From assembly GCA_033857955.1 (NCBI GenBank), contig JAWVCW010000006.1, positions 1-64,000 of the forward strand: a stretch of DNA of 64,000 nt, given 5' to 3'. The position numbers and the translations under genes are program-made. The stretch is from Gaiellasilicea sp033857955. Lineage in GTDB: Bacteria; Actinomycetota; Thermoleophilia; Gaiellales; Gaiellaceae. Position 1 is the stretch's first letter. Every line of letters starts with the position of its first letter. This document shows, one piece after another, positions 6,941 through 15,153 of the stretch. The notes beneath the pieces were generated by a model, which had not been told where the DNA came from, made no database searches, and saw nothing but the letters and a program-made list of their open reading frames with translations.

Positions 6941-9808
6941 CTAAGCGGTCCCCAGCGCCTCGCGCACGATTCTGTCCTGCTCCAGCCGGTGCGCGGTTGG
7001 GTATCCCTCGCTCGGGCTGGCACGCCACGGGCGACCGATGTATTGCACCGGGACGTCGTCGGGTGCCGCCGCCTCGAGCCGGTGACGGATCGTCCGCCAG
7101 GCGCCCATGTTCTGCGGCTCCTCCTGGGCCCAGACGATCTCCCGCAGGTGTGGATAGGCGGCGGTGAGCGCCGCGGCCTGCTCCACCGGGAACGGGTAGA
7201 GCTGCTCGAGCCGCGCGACCGCAACCGAGGTCGCAGCCGCCCGGTCTTCGTGGCCGTCGATGTCGTAGAAGATCTTGCCCGAGCAGAGCACGAGCCTCGT
7301 CACCTCCGCATGCTCGGCGCGGGGGTCGTCGAGGACGGGCTCGAACTTGCCCTCGGAGAGATCGGCGAGCATCGAGCCCGCTTGCTTGAGCCGCAGGAGC
7401 CCTTTCGGCGTCATCACGACGAGCGGCCGCGCGGTCGCGTCGAGGGCCTGGCGGCGAATCAGGTGGAAATACTGCGCGGCGGTCGTGCAGTTTGCGACGC
7501 GAATGTTCTCCTGGGCGGCGAGCTGGAGGAACCGTTCGAGCTTGGCGCTCGAGTGCTCGGGCCCGTTCCCCTCGTAGCCGTGGGGCAGAAGCAGCGTCAG
7601 CCGTGAGGTCTGGCCCCATTTCGAGAGGCCGGCGACGAGGAACTGGTCGACGACGATCTGGGCGCCGTTGACGAAATCGCCGAACTGGGCTTCCCACAAC
7701 ACGAGAGCATCGGGCGCTGCGACCGCGTAGCCAAACTCGAAGCCGAGGCAGGCGTACTCGGAGAGCGGAGAGTTGTAGATCTCCATCGAGGCGTGCGCCT
7801 CGGGCAGATGCTGGATCGGCGCGAACGTCTCGCCGGTGAGCTGGTCGTGCAGGACCGCGTGACGGTGCGAGAAGGTGCCGCGCTCCGTGTCCTGGCCGGT
7901 AAGCCGGATCGGGATTCCCTCCGTGAGCAGGCTGGCGAACGCAAGCGCCTCGCCCTGCCCCCAGTCGATGCCGCCCTCCCGGATTGCGTCGCGCCGCTTC
8001 TCGAGCTGACGCAGAAGCTTCGCGTTCGGCTCGAAGTCGTCCGGCAGCGCGAGCAACTGCTCGTTCAACGCCTCGAGCCGCTCGGCCGGGACGGCAGTGT
8101 GGACGGCATTACCCGTGTCGGCGGGAATCTTTCCCTCCCTCGTGACGCGCGGCTCCGCGATCGACGCCTTCAGACGCTCGTGTGCGGCGCGCAGCTCCGT
8201 CTGCGTCTCGTCGATGAGCGCTTCGGCCTCCTCCGCGGTCAGGACGCCCTCCTCGACGAGCCGCGCCGCGTAGAGCTGGCCGGCGGTCGGTTGCGCGGCG
8301 ATCTGCGCGACCATCAACGGTTGCGTGTACGCGGCCTCGTCCTGCTCGTTGTGACCGAACCGCCTGTAGCCGACGAGGTCGACGACGATGTCGTGCCCGA
8401 ACTCCTGCCGGTACGCGAGCGCGAGCCGGACTGCGGCGACCGCCGCCTCCGGGTCGTTCGCGTTCACGTGGATGATCGGAATGTCGAAGCCCTTGGCGAG
8501 GTCGCTCGAGTAGCGGGTCGAACGGCCTTCGTTCGGGTTGGTGGTGAAGCCGACCTGGTTGTTCGAGATCAGGTGGAACGTGCCGCCGGTCGTGTAGCCG
8601 TCGAGGCTCGAGAGGTTGAGCGTCTCGGCGACGACGCCCTGGCCGGCGAACGACGCATCGCCGTGGATCAGGATCGGGAGCGCGACGGACGGATCGTGGA
8701 TGCCGCCTCCGCTCGAGCGGTCGGTCTGCTCGGCGCGGGTCCAACCCTCGACGACAGGGTCGACTGCCTCGAGGTGGCTCGGGTTCGGCGCGAGCGTGAT
8801 CGTGACCTCGCCCGACCCCGTCGCGCGTGTGCCGGTCGCCGACAGGTGGTACTTGACGTCGCCGGTGCCGCCCTCGTCGTTCGTGACCACGGCGTCGATC
8901 GTCCGCTCGCCTTCGAACTCGCGCAGAACTGATTCGTACGAGAGGCCGACCGTGTGCACGAGCACGTTCAGGCGGCCGCGGTGCGCCATGCCGATCACGA
9001 TCTCGTGGGCACCGGCGCCTGCCGCGATCTCGATCGCCTCGTCGAGCATCGGCACCATCGTGTCGAGGCCCTCGAGCGAGAACTGCTTCTGGCCGAGGAA
9101 CGAGCGGCGAAGGTAGAGCTCGAAGCCCTCAGCGCGGGCGAGCGTCTTCAGGAGGCGGACACGCTCTTCAGGCCGCAGGGGCTGCCGGTAGCGGCTGGAC
9201 TCGATCGCCTGCCTGAGCCAGACCCGCTCGGCGTGGTCCGAGAGGTGCTCGATCTCGTAGGCCATCGTGCCGGTGTAGACCTCGCGCAGCGCCGGCAGCG
9301 CTTCCTTCAGCGTCTCGCCCGGCACGTGCACACGCAGCAGCTTCGCCGGGATCCGCGCCTGCAGCTCGGGCGTCAGCGGCGGAATCAGGCGCGTCTCGTC
9401 GAGCGCCGGGTCGCCGAGGGGGTCGGATCCCAGCGGGTCGAGACGGGCCGCGAGGTGGCCGTGCATCCGGTGCGCCTTGACGAGAGCCATTGCAGCGGCG
9501 ACGCCGCCGAGCAGTGTCTCGTCGATCACCGGAGCCGAACCGTCGGCTGGCGCGCTCTCAGGCGCTGGAGGAGCCACCGGAGCCGGCGCGCGTGTCTGTG
9601 GCGATGGTGGGGGCGCGGGATGCCCGTTGCCGCGATCGAGCGTCTCCAAGAGCCGGAGCAACCCTGGGTGGGAAGCAACGAGCTCGCTCTCGCCGCTCTC
9701 GAAGAGCTCACGCCACTCCGCGGGGACGGCTTCGGGGTTCTCGAGGTAGTCCTCGAGCAGCAGCCGGGCGTAGCCGGAGTTCAGGCCATCGACGTCGTGC
9801 GCGCTCAC
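6941..9808 (-). CDS. sucA: 2-oxoglutarate dehydrogenase E1 component
   Basis: This 955-residue thiamine-diphosphate enzyme decarboxylates 2-oxoglutarate in the TCA cycle and passes the succinyl group to E2. The N-terminal segment (SGYARLLLEDYLENPEAVPA) is the family E2-contact motif, followed by a Pro/Ala linker (about 60-90). Visible elements include IGMAHRGRLNVL with the catalytic His and the ThDP motif GDASFAGQGVVAETLN ending in SNNQVGFTT. The C-terminal transketolase-like half contains GPEHSSAKLERFLQL. Unlike the mycobacterial Kgd fusion, no E2 catalytic domain is inserted after the linker. Translation starts with GTG at 9808. It lies downstream of several small membrane protein genes on the same strand. 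Confidence 0.96.
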   Translation of the reverse strand: MSAHDVDGLNSGYARLLLEDYLENPEAVPAEWRELFESGESELVASHPGLLRLLETLDRGNGHPAPPPSPQTRAPAPVAPPAPESAPADGSAPVIDETLLGGVAAAMALVKAHRMHGHLAARLDPLGSDPLGDPALDETRLIPPLTPELQARIPAKLLRVHVPGETLKEALPALREVYTGTMAYEIEHLSDHAERVWLRQAIESSRYRQPLRPEERVRLLKTLARAEGFELYLRRSFLGQKQFSLEGLDTMVPMLDEAIEIAAGAGAHEIVIGMAHRGRLNVLVHTVGLSYESVLREFEGERTIDAVVTNDEGGTGDVKYHLSATGTRATGSGEVTITLAPNPSHLEAVDPVVEGWTRAEQTDRSSGGGIHDPSVALPILIHGDASFAGQGVVAETLNLSSLDGYTTGGTFHLISNNQVGFTTNPNEGRSTRYSSDLAKGFDIPIIHVNANDPEAAVAAVRLALAYRQEFGHDIVVDLVGYRRFGHNEQDEAAYTQPLMVAQIAAQPTAGQLYAARLVEEGVLTAEEAEALIDETQTELRAAHERLKASIAEPRVTREGKIPADTGNAVHTAVPAERLEALNEQLLALPDDFEPNAKLLRQLEKRRDAIREGGIDWGQGEALAFASLLTEGIPIRLTGQDTERGTFSHRHAVLHDQLTGETFAPIQHLPEAHASMEIYNSPLSEYACLGFEFGYAVAAPDALVLWEAQFGDFVNGAQIVVDQFLVAGLSKWGQTSRLTLLLPHGYEGNGPEHSSAKLERFLQLAAQENIRVANCTTAAQYFHLIRRQALDATARPLVVMTPKGLLRLKQAGSMLADLSEGKFEPVLDDPRAEHAEVTRLVLCSGKIFYDIDGHEDRAAATSVAVARLEQLYPFPVEQAAALTAAYPHLREIVWAQEEPQNMGAWRTIRHRLEAAAPDDVPVQYIGRPWRASPSEGYPTAHRLEQDRIVREALGTA

Positions 9809-9852
9809 AGACTGTGTTGTAGCAACCGCGGCGAGCCTAGAAAGGGGATTTC

Positions 9853-10125
9853 CTAGAAGAGGGGGTGCTTCGTGAGGACCGCGATCGTCATCCCGAGAGT
9901 CCAGCAGATCACGGCGGCGCCGACCGCCCAGGCTGCGAGACGCTGCTGACGCTCGGACATCCGGGCCGCGATCAGCGCGACGACGACCGCGAACGGGATG
10001 ATCCGGACGGGGCGGTAGATCACTCCCAGGCAGCTGGCGAAGATCGAGATCATCGCTAGCAGGCCGGCGACCGTGTCCGTCGCCGACCAGCGGCCGGATG
10101 GGGCGGTGCCGTAGTCGACGCTCAC
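9853..10125 (-). CDS. Small membrane protein (90 aa)
   Basis: This 90-residue protein has hydrophobic segments at about 18-36, 40-54 and 65-84, with a basic loop (ARMSERQQRLAA) between the last two, so two or three membrane helices are likely. There is no signal peptide, Cys pair or catalytic motif. The segment ISIFASCLGVIYRPVRIIPFAVVVALIAARM resembles small DUF-type actinobacterial integral membrane proteins. Its start overlaps the stop of the next small membrane protein by 4 bases (ATGA), so the two are translationally coupled. sucA begins 44 bases downstream. The function is unknown. Confidence 0.75.
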   Translation of the reverse strand: MSVDYGTAPSGRWSATDTVAGLLAMISIFASCLGVIYRPVRIIPFAVVVALIAARMSERQQRLAAWAVGAAVICWTLGMTIAVLTKHPLF

Positions 10126-10412
10126 ATCGGCACCCTAGTCAATCTGCCGGCGCGGGCGGAAACGACCCGGATGGGCCTGCCGGCACGACGGCCGCCTCGT
10201 GGAACGGGGCCGCGGCGCAGGACGCGGGCTCGCTGGGCACTCCAGCCGCACTGGGACCAGCTGGGCTGCGGTGGCGTCGGCGTCAGAGGCGCCAGCCTGC
10301 CGGCGCCTTCGAGCGGCTGCGGCTCGGCCCGGATCGCCCACCAGACGACTGCACACAGGTAGACGATCGGGATCTTCAGGATCACGAGCATGAAGATCAG
10401 CTCCCAATACAC
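10122..10412 (-). CDS. Small membrane-anchored protein (96 aa)
   Basis: The first 27 residues form one clear membrane helix (LIFMLVILKIPIVYLCAVVWWAI), and the rest is a Pro- and Arg-rich cytoplasmic tail. The tail ends in a strongly basic stretch (RRGPVPRGGRRAGRP). The ATG at 10412 starts the gene and its stop overlaps the next start by 4 bases. The neighbours are two other very small membrane proteins. This single-helix, basic-tail layout suits a small accessory subunit, but no partner can be named. Confidence 0.7.
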   Translation of the reverse strand: MYWELIFMLVILKIPIVYLCAVVWWAIRAEPQPLEGAGRLAPLTPTPPQPSWSQCGWSAQRARVLRRGPVPRGGRRAGRPIRVVSARAGRLTRVPM

Positions 10413-10457
10413 GAAACGAGTCTAACCGCAGGGCTGAGGAGGTGCGGGGGGCGCTCC

Positions 10458-10607
10458 TCAGCCCTGAGCGGTCGTCACCGGGATGGTTCGTGGGGGATTC
10501 GAGGTCTCTCCCGCCTTGAAGAGGACGAGAGCCACGATCCACCCGGCGACGGTCAGCAGGACGACGCCGACCACCACGAAGGTCACGGTGCGGACGCTGT
10601 TCTTCAC
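10458..10607 (-). CDS. Single-helix small membrane protein (49 aa)
   Basis: A 49-residue frame starts with GTG at 10607 and reads a short polar N-terminus, one strongly hydrophobic helix (VTFVVVGVVLLTVAGWIVAL), then a polar Pro/Thr-rich tail. It lies 4 bases after the stop of the secreted protein gene at 10612-11226 and 45 bases before the next small membrane protein, all on one strand. This tight spacing and the clean hydrophobic profile support it as a real gene. The function is unknown. Confidence 0.65.
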   Translation of the reverse strand: MKNSVRTVTFVVVGVVLLTVAGWIVALVLFKAGETSNPPRTIPVTTAQG

Positions 10608-10611
10608 CGGG

Positions 10612-11226
10612 CTAGGCGGTCCTCGACAGCCACGCGTTCCCGTAGGAGTCGAAGGTCGCCTCCATCCAGAGTGTGTCGTTCAGCCGGTACCACCACGGCG
10701 TCGCGCACGAGAAATCGGCCTCGTGATGCACGACCGCCCACGAGAAGCCCGCACCGCCGCCGACCCTCCAGTCGCGCGCGTTGCTACCGGAGCAGACGCC
10801 GTCCACGCGTGCCGAGGTGTTGCTCGAGCGATACGTGATCTCGCCCCCGTAGTGGAAGCACCAGTAGGTTTGACCGACGATCCAGCGGTGGTACGGGAAG
10901 ACGCCACGGCTGAAGGAGTACTCGACCCAGTAGCACGTGACCGCGGCTGCGATCGAAGCAGCGGCCTCGGGCTCCACGCCGGTGACACGGGACATCGCCG
11001 CTGAAGCAGCAAGCCCTTCCACCGCTGCCGCAACCGCCGCTACTTCCTCGACGCTCGCGATGCGTTCGGCCAGGATGCGCGCTCCACCACCGCTCTCGAA
11101 GAGCCTCTGCACCTCTCGCGGCTCCTGCGGCTTCGGCGTGCTCGGCGGCCTGGCCGAAGCGGGCGCGGGCAAGAGAGCGACGGCGATCGATACGAGCACG
11201 GCCGCGCGGAATGCAATCGGTGACAT
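10612..11226 (-). CDS. Secreted hypothetical protein
   Basis: This 204-residue protein has a signal peptide (SPIAFRAAVLVSIAVALLPA, cut probably after ASA near residue 25). A helical Ala/Glu-rich region follows (about 35-95). The C-terminal half (about 97-204) is rich in Trp, Tyr and Cys: four Cys at CYWVEYS, TYWCFHYGG, VCSGS and DFSCATP suggest two disulfides in an extracellular beta fold. The pattern resembles secreted actinobacterial domains of unknown function. It diverges from the sigma factor gene, with about 170 bases between them for both promoters, and heads the small membrane protein run that precedes sucA. Confidence 0.75.
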   Translation of the reverse strand: MSPIAFRAAVLVSIAVALLPAPASARPPSTPKPQEPREVQRLFESGGGARILAERIASVEEVAAVAAAVEGLAASAAMSRVTGVEPEAAASIAAAVTCYWVEYSFSRGVFPYHRWIVGQTYWCFHYGGEITYRSSNTSARVDGVCSGSNARDWRVGGGAGFSWAVVHHEADFSCATPWWYRLNDTLWMEATFDSYGNAWLSRTA

Positions 11227-11394
11227 CTCTGAACCTCCTGTTCGACGACACCTCCGACGCTAGAGACGGGCCTCGAACAGAGGGGTGACGACTTCGTGCC
11301 ATCTTCGTCACGATCGCACGTTGCCGGTTTTCGGCGCCAGCTGGCCGTTTCGGACAGGTGGTTAGAGGCGGCGCACTCTGGGAACATCGCGTCC

Positions 11395-12435
11395 ATGAGT
11401 CGAGAGATCCTCGCGCCGATTCTGGACGCCGGTGAAGAGGCTGGCTGCCTCAACCTCTCCCAGTTCAGCGCGGCCGTACAGGATCTCGAGCTGGACGAGG
11501 AAGAGCTCGACGCGCTCTACGCGGAGGTCGAAGAGCGCGGAATCAGCCTGTCCGACGATTGCGGCCGCAGCGCGGCCGGTGACGCGACCTACGTCAACGG
11601 AGACCTGGCGACCGCGACGACGGATTCGCTCCAGCTCTTCCTGAACGAGGCCGGACGCTATGCGCTGCTGAGCGCCGCCGAGGAGGTCGAGCTCGCGAAG
11701 AAGATCGAGAACGGCGACGTCGAGGCGAAGAACCGGATGATCAACTCGAACCTGCGCCTCGTCGTCTCGATCGCAAAGAAGTACCAGGGTCACGGGCTGT
11801 CGCTGCTCGACCTGATCCAGGAGGGCGTGATCGGCTTGATCCGCGCGGTCGAGAAGTTCGACTGGCGCCGCGGCTACAAGTTCTCGACGTATGCCACCTG
11901 GTGGATCCGGCAGGCGGTGCAAAGGGGCGTCGCCAACAAGTCCCGGACGATCCGGATCCCGGTTCACATCGCGGACCGCGAGCAGAAGATCGGCCGTGCG
12001 GAGCGCGAGCTGATGGCCAAGCTCGGACGTCCGCCGACCGACGAGGAGATCTGCGAGGCATCGAAGATCTCGCCGAAGCACCTGCGCGAGGTCCGCGAGG
12101 CCGCGCGCGCGGTGACGAGCCTCGACAAGCCGCTCGGGGAAGACAACGACGCGTCGATCGGAGATCTCGTCGGCGTCGCGGAGGGCGGGGTCGAGGAAGA
12201 GGTGGAGGTCAGCCTGACCGAGAGCACCCTGCACCGCGCGCTCGAGAACCTGCCCGAGCGGGAGCAGATGGTCCTGAGCCTCCGCTACGGGCTCGGCCTG
12301 GAAGAGCCTCAATCGCTCGAGGAAATCGGCCGCAGGCTCGGAATCACGCGCGAGCGCGTCCGCCAGATCGAGCGCACGGCACTCGAGCGGCTGGCCGTCT
12401 CACGTGAGATCGACGCGCTGAGAACCGCTGCCTGA
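11395..12435 (+). CDS. Sigma-70 family RNA polymerase sigma factor (RpoD-like)
   Basis: This 346-residue protein directs RNA polymerase to promoters. The ATG at 11395 starts a region-1.1-like segment (about 14-52) and region 1.2 (LQLFLNEAGRYALLSAAEEVELAKKI). Region 2 follows (NSNLRLVVSIAKKYQGHGLSLLDLIQEG and the -10-binding YKFSTYATWWIRQAV), then region 3, and region 4 with the -35-binding helix LEEIGRRLGITRERVRQIE. It has all regions of the primary or group-2 class. The stretch after ATWWIRQA (VQRGVANKS) departs from the usual primary-sigma sequence, so a group-2 alternative factor is possible. It diverges from the secreted protein gene. Confidence 0.9.
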   Translation: MSREILAPILDAGEEAGCLNLSQFSAAVQDLELDEEELDALYAEVEERGISLSDDCGRSAAGDATYVNGDLATATTDSLQLFLNEAGRYALLSAAEEVELAKKIENGDVEAKNRMINSNLRLVVSIAKKYQGHGLSLLDLIQEGVIGLIRAVEKFDWRRGYKFSTYATWWIRQAVQRGVANKSRTIRIPVHIADREQKIGRAERELMAKLGRPPTDEEICEASKISPKHLREVREAARAVTSLDKPLGEDNDASIGDLVGVAEGGVEEEVEVSLTESTLHRALENLPEREQMVLSLRYGLGLEEPQSLEEIGRRLGITRERVRQIERTALERLAVSREIDALRTAA

Positions 12436-12516
12436 GCCGGTCTGCGCGCACCTAACACCGTCATCACACGCTCTCGCTAGGGTGCCCGGGTTCCTTATTT
12501 GCAAAGGAGATTGCCC

Positions 12517-13935
12517 GTGAGACGGATCACGAAGCTCTACCTCGTCGCGGCCTTCGCAGCGCTCTTGAGTCCCGCGCTCGCGAACGCGGCGCCGCGGATG
12601 TACGTCGGCTTCCACGACGACCCGAACTTCCGGTACGAGGAGCGGCGCACGGAAATGCTCGACCAGGTGCGCGGCACGCACGCCACCATCATCCGCACCC
12701 TCGTGACCTGGGCGAACGTTGCCCCCACCCGTCCGGCAAACGCTGCGGACCCGTTCGACCCCGCCTACCAGCTCAATGACCTGGACGAGCTCGTGCGGAA
12801 CACGCAGGCGCGCGACATGGAGGTCATCATCACGCTCTGGGGGACGCCGAAGTGGGCGAACGGCGGCAAGACTCCGAACTTCCTGCCGACCAGGCTGAGC
12901 GACTTCACGGCCTTCGCGCGTGCCATCGCCTCGCGCTACTCAGGCCGCTATCCGGGGTATCCGTACGTGCGGTTCTTCTCGATCTGGAACGAGTCGAACC
13001 TGCAGCTCTTCCTGGCGCCGCAGTTCGACGCCAAGGGCCGCTCGGTCGGGCCGAAGAACTACGCGAAGCTGGCAGCCGCCGGCTATTCGGGCGTCAAGGC
13101 CGGCAACGCGGGCGCAAAAGTCGCGATCGGCAGCACCTCGTCGGCCGGCCGTGACAAGGTGCTCAAAGGCAAGTCGGAGACCCACTCGCCGGGCCGCTTC
13201 GCGCAGCTCGTCGCCGCCGCGAATCCGCGGCTGAAGTTCGACGCCTGGGCACAGCATCCGTACCCGGTGCCCGCGAACCAGAAGCCGTTGCAGAAGGTGA
13301 AGTGGCCGAACGTGACGCTCTCCGCGTTCCCGCGCTTCGAGAAGTCGCTGGACACGTGGTTCAAGCGCAAGAACGTCCACATCTGGATCACGGAATACGG
13401 CCACGAGGTCAAGCAGGACGGCGAGCCGAACGGGATCTCACGCTCCCAGCAGGCGGCGTACGCCGCGCAGGCGCTGGCGGTGGCGAAGAAGGACCCGCGG
13501 GTCGACATGTTCATCTGGTTCGTCTTCCGTGACCACGCCACGAGCCAGTGGCAGAGTGGCCTCCGCACGCGCAGCGGCGCGGCGAAGCCTTCGCTCGCAC
13601 GGTTCACCGCAGCCGCAGCCTCGGTCGACGCTCGCAACGGCCTCTTCACCGTTAGGGGCGGGACCGTGCCGACGGTGACCGTGCCTCTGCGGGCCTACGC
13701 TGCCGGGACGAAGCCCGGCGAGAAGGTCGGCTTCAACGTGCGGGTGCTCGAGAAGGGCAAGCTCGTCAAGAGCGCGCAGCCGACGGCCCCCTTCGGGCAG
13801 GACGCGACCGCACGATTCGCGCTCGCCGGCTTCACGCCGGTAAAGGGCAAGACCTACACGGTCGAGGTCGACGCGAACGTCTTCAGCGGGGGCGGCGTCG
13901 TGCTCCGACGGACGCTCACGCTCGTCGCCAGATAG
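12517..13935 (+). CDS. Secreted glycoside hydrolase, clan GH-A type
   Basis: The GTG at 12517 follows an AAAGGAGA ribosome site and gives 472 residues with a signal peptide (cut after ANA, near 24). Residues 28-360 fit a TIM barrel of the GH-A clan. IWNES carries the likely acid/base Glu159 after strand 4, and WITEYGHE carries the likely nucleophile Glu293 after strand 7. HPYP and FIWFVFRDH are further barrel landmarks. About 100 C-terminal residues form a beta-sandwich-like domain. GH5, GH39 and related families share this layout, so the exact family and polysaccharide substrate cannot be fixed. It probably acts outside the cell. Confidence 0.85.
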   Translation: MRRITKLYLVAAFAALLSPALANAAPRMYVGFHDDPNFRYEERRTEMLDQVRGTHATIIRTLVTWANVAPTRPANAADPFDPAYQLNDLDELVRNTQARDMEVIITLWGTPKWANGGKTPNFLPTRLSDFTAFARAIASRYSGRYPGYPYVRFFSIWNESNLQLFLAPQFDAKGRSVGPKNYAKLAAAGYSGVKAGNAGAKVAIGSTSSAGRDKVLKGKSETHSPGRFAQLVAAANPRLKFDAWAQHPYPVPANQKPLQKVKWPNVTLSAFPRFEKSLDTWFKRKNVHIWITEYGHEVKQDGEPNGISRSQQAAYAAQALAVAKKDPRVDMFIWFVFRDHATSQWQSGLRTRSGAAKPSLARFTAAAASVDARNGLFTVRGGTVPTVTVPLRAYAAGTKPGEKVGFNVRVLEKGKLVKSAQPTAPFGQDATARFALAGFTPVKGKTYTVEVDANVFSGGGVVLRRTLTLVAR

Positions 13936-13978
13936 CGCAGCGGACACGCGCTCATTCCCGCGGTCTACGATCGTGGGG

Positions 13979-14956
13979 ATGAGCGCCACCGTCCGCGTCG
14001 GTACCTGCTCCTGGGCAGACGAGACGCTGACGAAGGTCTGGTACCCAAAAGGTGTTCGGTCGGGCGAGGCGCGAATTCGCCACTACGCCGAGCGGTTCGA
14101 CACGGTCGAGGCCAATTCGACCTACTATCGGCTTCCGGACGCCGAGCTGGTGGGGAGCTGGGCCGAGCGAACGCCCGAGGGCTTCACGATGCACGTGAAG
14201 GCGTTCGGGCTGATGACGCGTCATCCCGTGAGGCTCGAGGCGCTCCCCGAGGAGCTGCGCGATGTGATGCCCGTGGACGAGAAAGGGCGCGTCGACCGGC
14301 CGCCGCGCGAGCTCCGCGCCGAGGTCTTCCGCCGCTTCGCGCGAGCCGTCGAGCCGCTGCGAGAGCGCGGCAAGCTCGGCGGGATCCTGCTCCAGTTCCC
14401 GTCCTACGTCGTGTACAAGCCGGCGTCTCTCGACTACATCGAGTGGGCCGCCGACCAGCTGCAGGGCGACGAGCTGCTGATCGAGTTCCGCCACCGGAGC
14501 TGGCTCGACGACGAGAATCGCGCTCAGACCCTCTCGTTCCTGGAGTCCCGCGGCCTCACCCACGTGATCGTCGACGCGCCGAAGACCGACGCGAAGAACC
14601 TCGTCCCTACAGTGGTCGCGCGGACGAGCAAGACGGCGTACGTCCGCTTCCACGGGCGCAACGCGGGCACCTGGAACAAGCGCACGGGCAGCGCCGCCGA
14701 GCGCTTCGACTACTTCTATTCGGAGCAGGAGCTCGAGGAATGGGTGGAGCCGCTGCGGGAGCTCGCGCTCGACACCGATTCGGTGTACGCGATGTTCAAC
14801 AACAACGGCCGCTCCGAGCTGCCGTCGACCGGCCTCGAAGGGTTGGAGCCGGAGGAGGTCGCGGGCGATCCATCCAGGGGCGAGGTGGCACAGGCGCCGG
14901 CGAACGCGCTGATGCTGCGCCGCGCGCTGCAGGCGGCCGGAGTCCCCGTCTCCTGA
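13979..14956 (+). CDS. DUF72 family protein
   Basis: This 325-residue protein starts with VRVGTCSWAD, the family signature, continues with WYPKG, YAERFDTVEANSTYYRLP, FTMHVKAFGLMTRHP, and has the late motifs YVRFHGRN and YAMFNNN. DUF72 (YecE) proteins have a TIM-barrel fold related to sugar isomerases and endonuclease IV, and their reaction is not established. Two in-frame starts exist six bases apart (GTG 13973, ATG 13979); I chose the ATG. Its stop overlaps the next gene by ATGA. Confidence 0.9.
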   Translation: MSATVRVGTCSWADETLTKVWYPKGVRSGEARIRHYAERFDTVEANSTYYRLPDAELVGSWAERTPEGFTMHVKAFGLMTRHPVRLEALPEELRDVMPVDEKGRVDRPPRELRAEVFRRFARAVEPLRERGKLGGILLQFPSYVVYKPASLDYIEWAADQLQGDELLIEFRHRSWLDDENRAQTLSFLESRGLTHVIVDAPKTDAKNLVPTVVARTSKTAYVRFHGRNAGTWNKRTGSAAERFDYFYSEQELEEWVEPLRELALDTDSVYAMFNNNGRSELPSTGLEGLEPEEVAGDPSRGEVAQAPANALMLRRALQAAGVPVS

Positions 14957-15153
14957 TGCGTCGGCTGCTCCGCGCGGTGAAGCTCCTCGCGCGCGACGGC
15001 CGGATCCCGAAGCCGCTGCGCGGTCTCGCCGCCTTCGGGCTGCTGCCGATCCCCGGCCCGGTCGACGAGCTGGCGCTACTGCTCGTCGCCGCCGCGCTCT
15101 GGCTCTTCTACCGACGCACCCTGCGCGAGGCCTGGGCAGCTAGCGAATCTTGA
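14956..15153 (+). CDS. Small DUF1232-like membrane protein (65 aa)
   Basis: The ATG overlaps the DUF72 stop (ATGA), so this 65-residue protein is translated with it. A basic amphipathic start (RRLLRAVKLLARDGRIPKPLRG) leads into LLPIPGPVDELALLLVAAALWLFYRR, one or two hydrophobic segments with the Pro-Gly-Pro-(V/I)-Asp-(E/D) turn typical of DUF1232-type small membrane proteins. The role is unknown. It overlaps the convergent oxidoreductase gene by 14 bases. Confidence 0.75.
   Translation: MRRLLRAVKLLARDGRIPKPLRGLAAFGLLPIPGPVDELALLLVAAALWLFYRRTLREAWAASES

Noticed and set aside
14443..15153. A long Arg/Ala-rich frame ending at the 65-residue gene
   Set aside because: Only its last part is coding; the start at 14956 overlaps the DUF72 stop and gives a normal small membrane protein.
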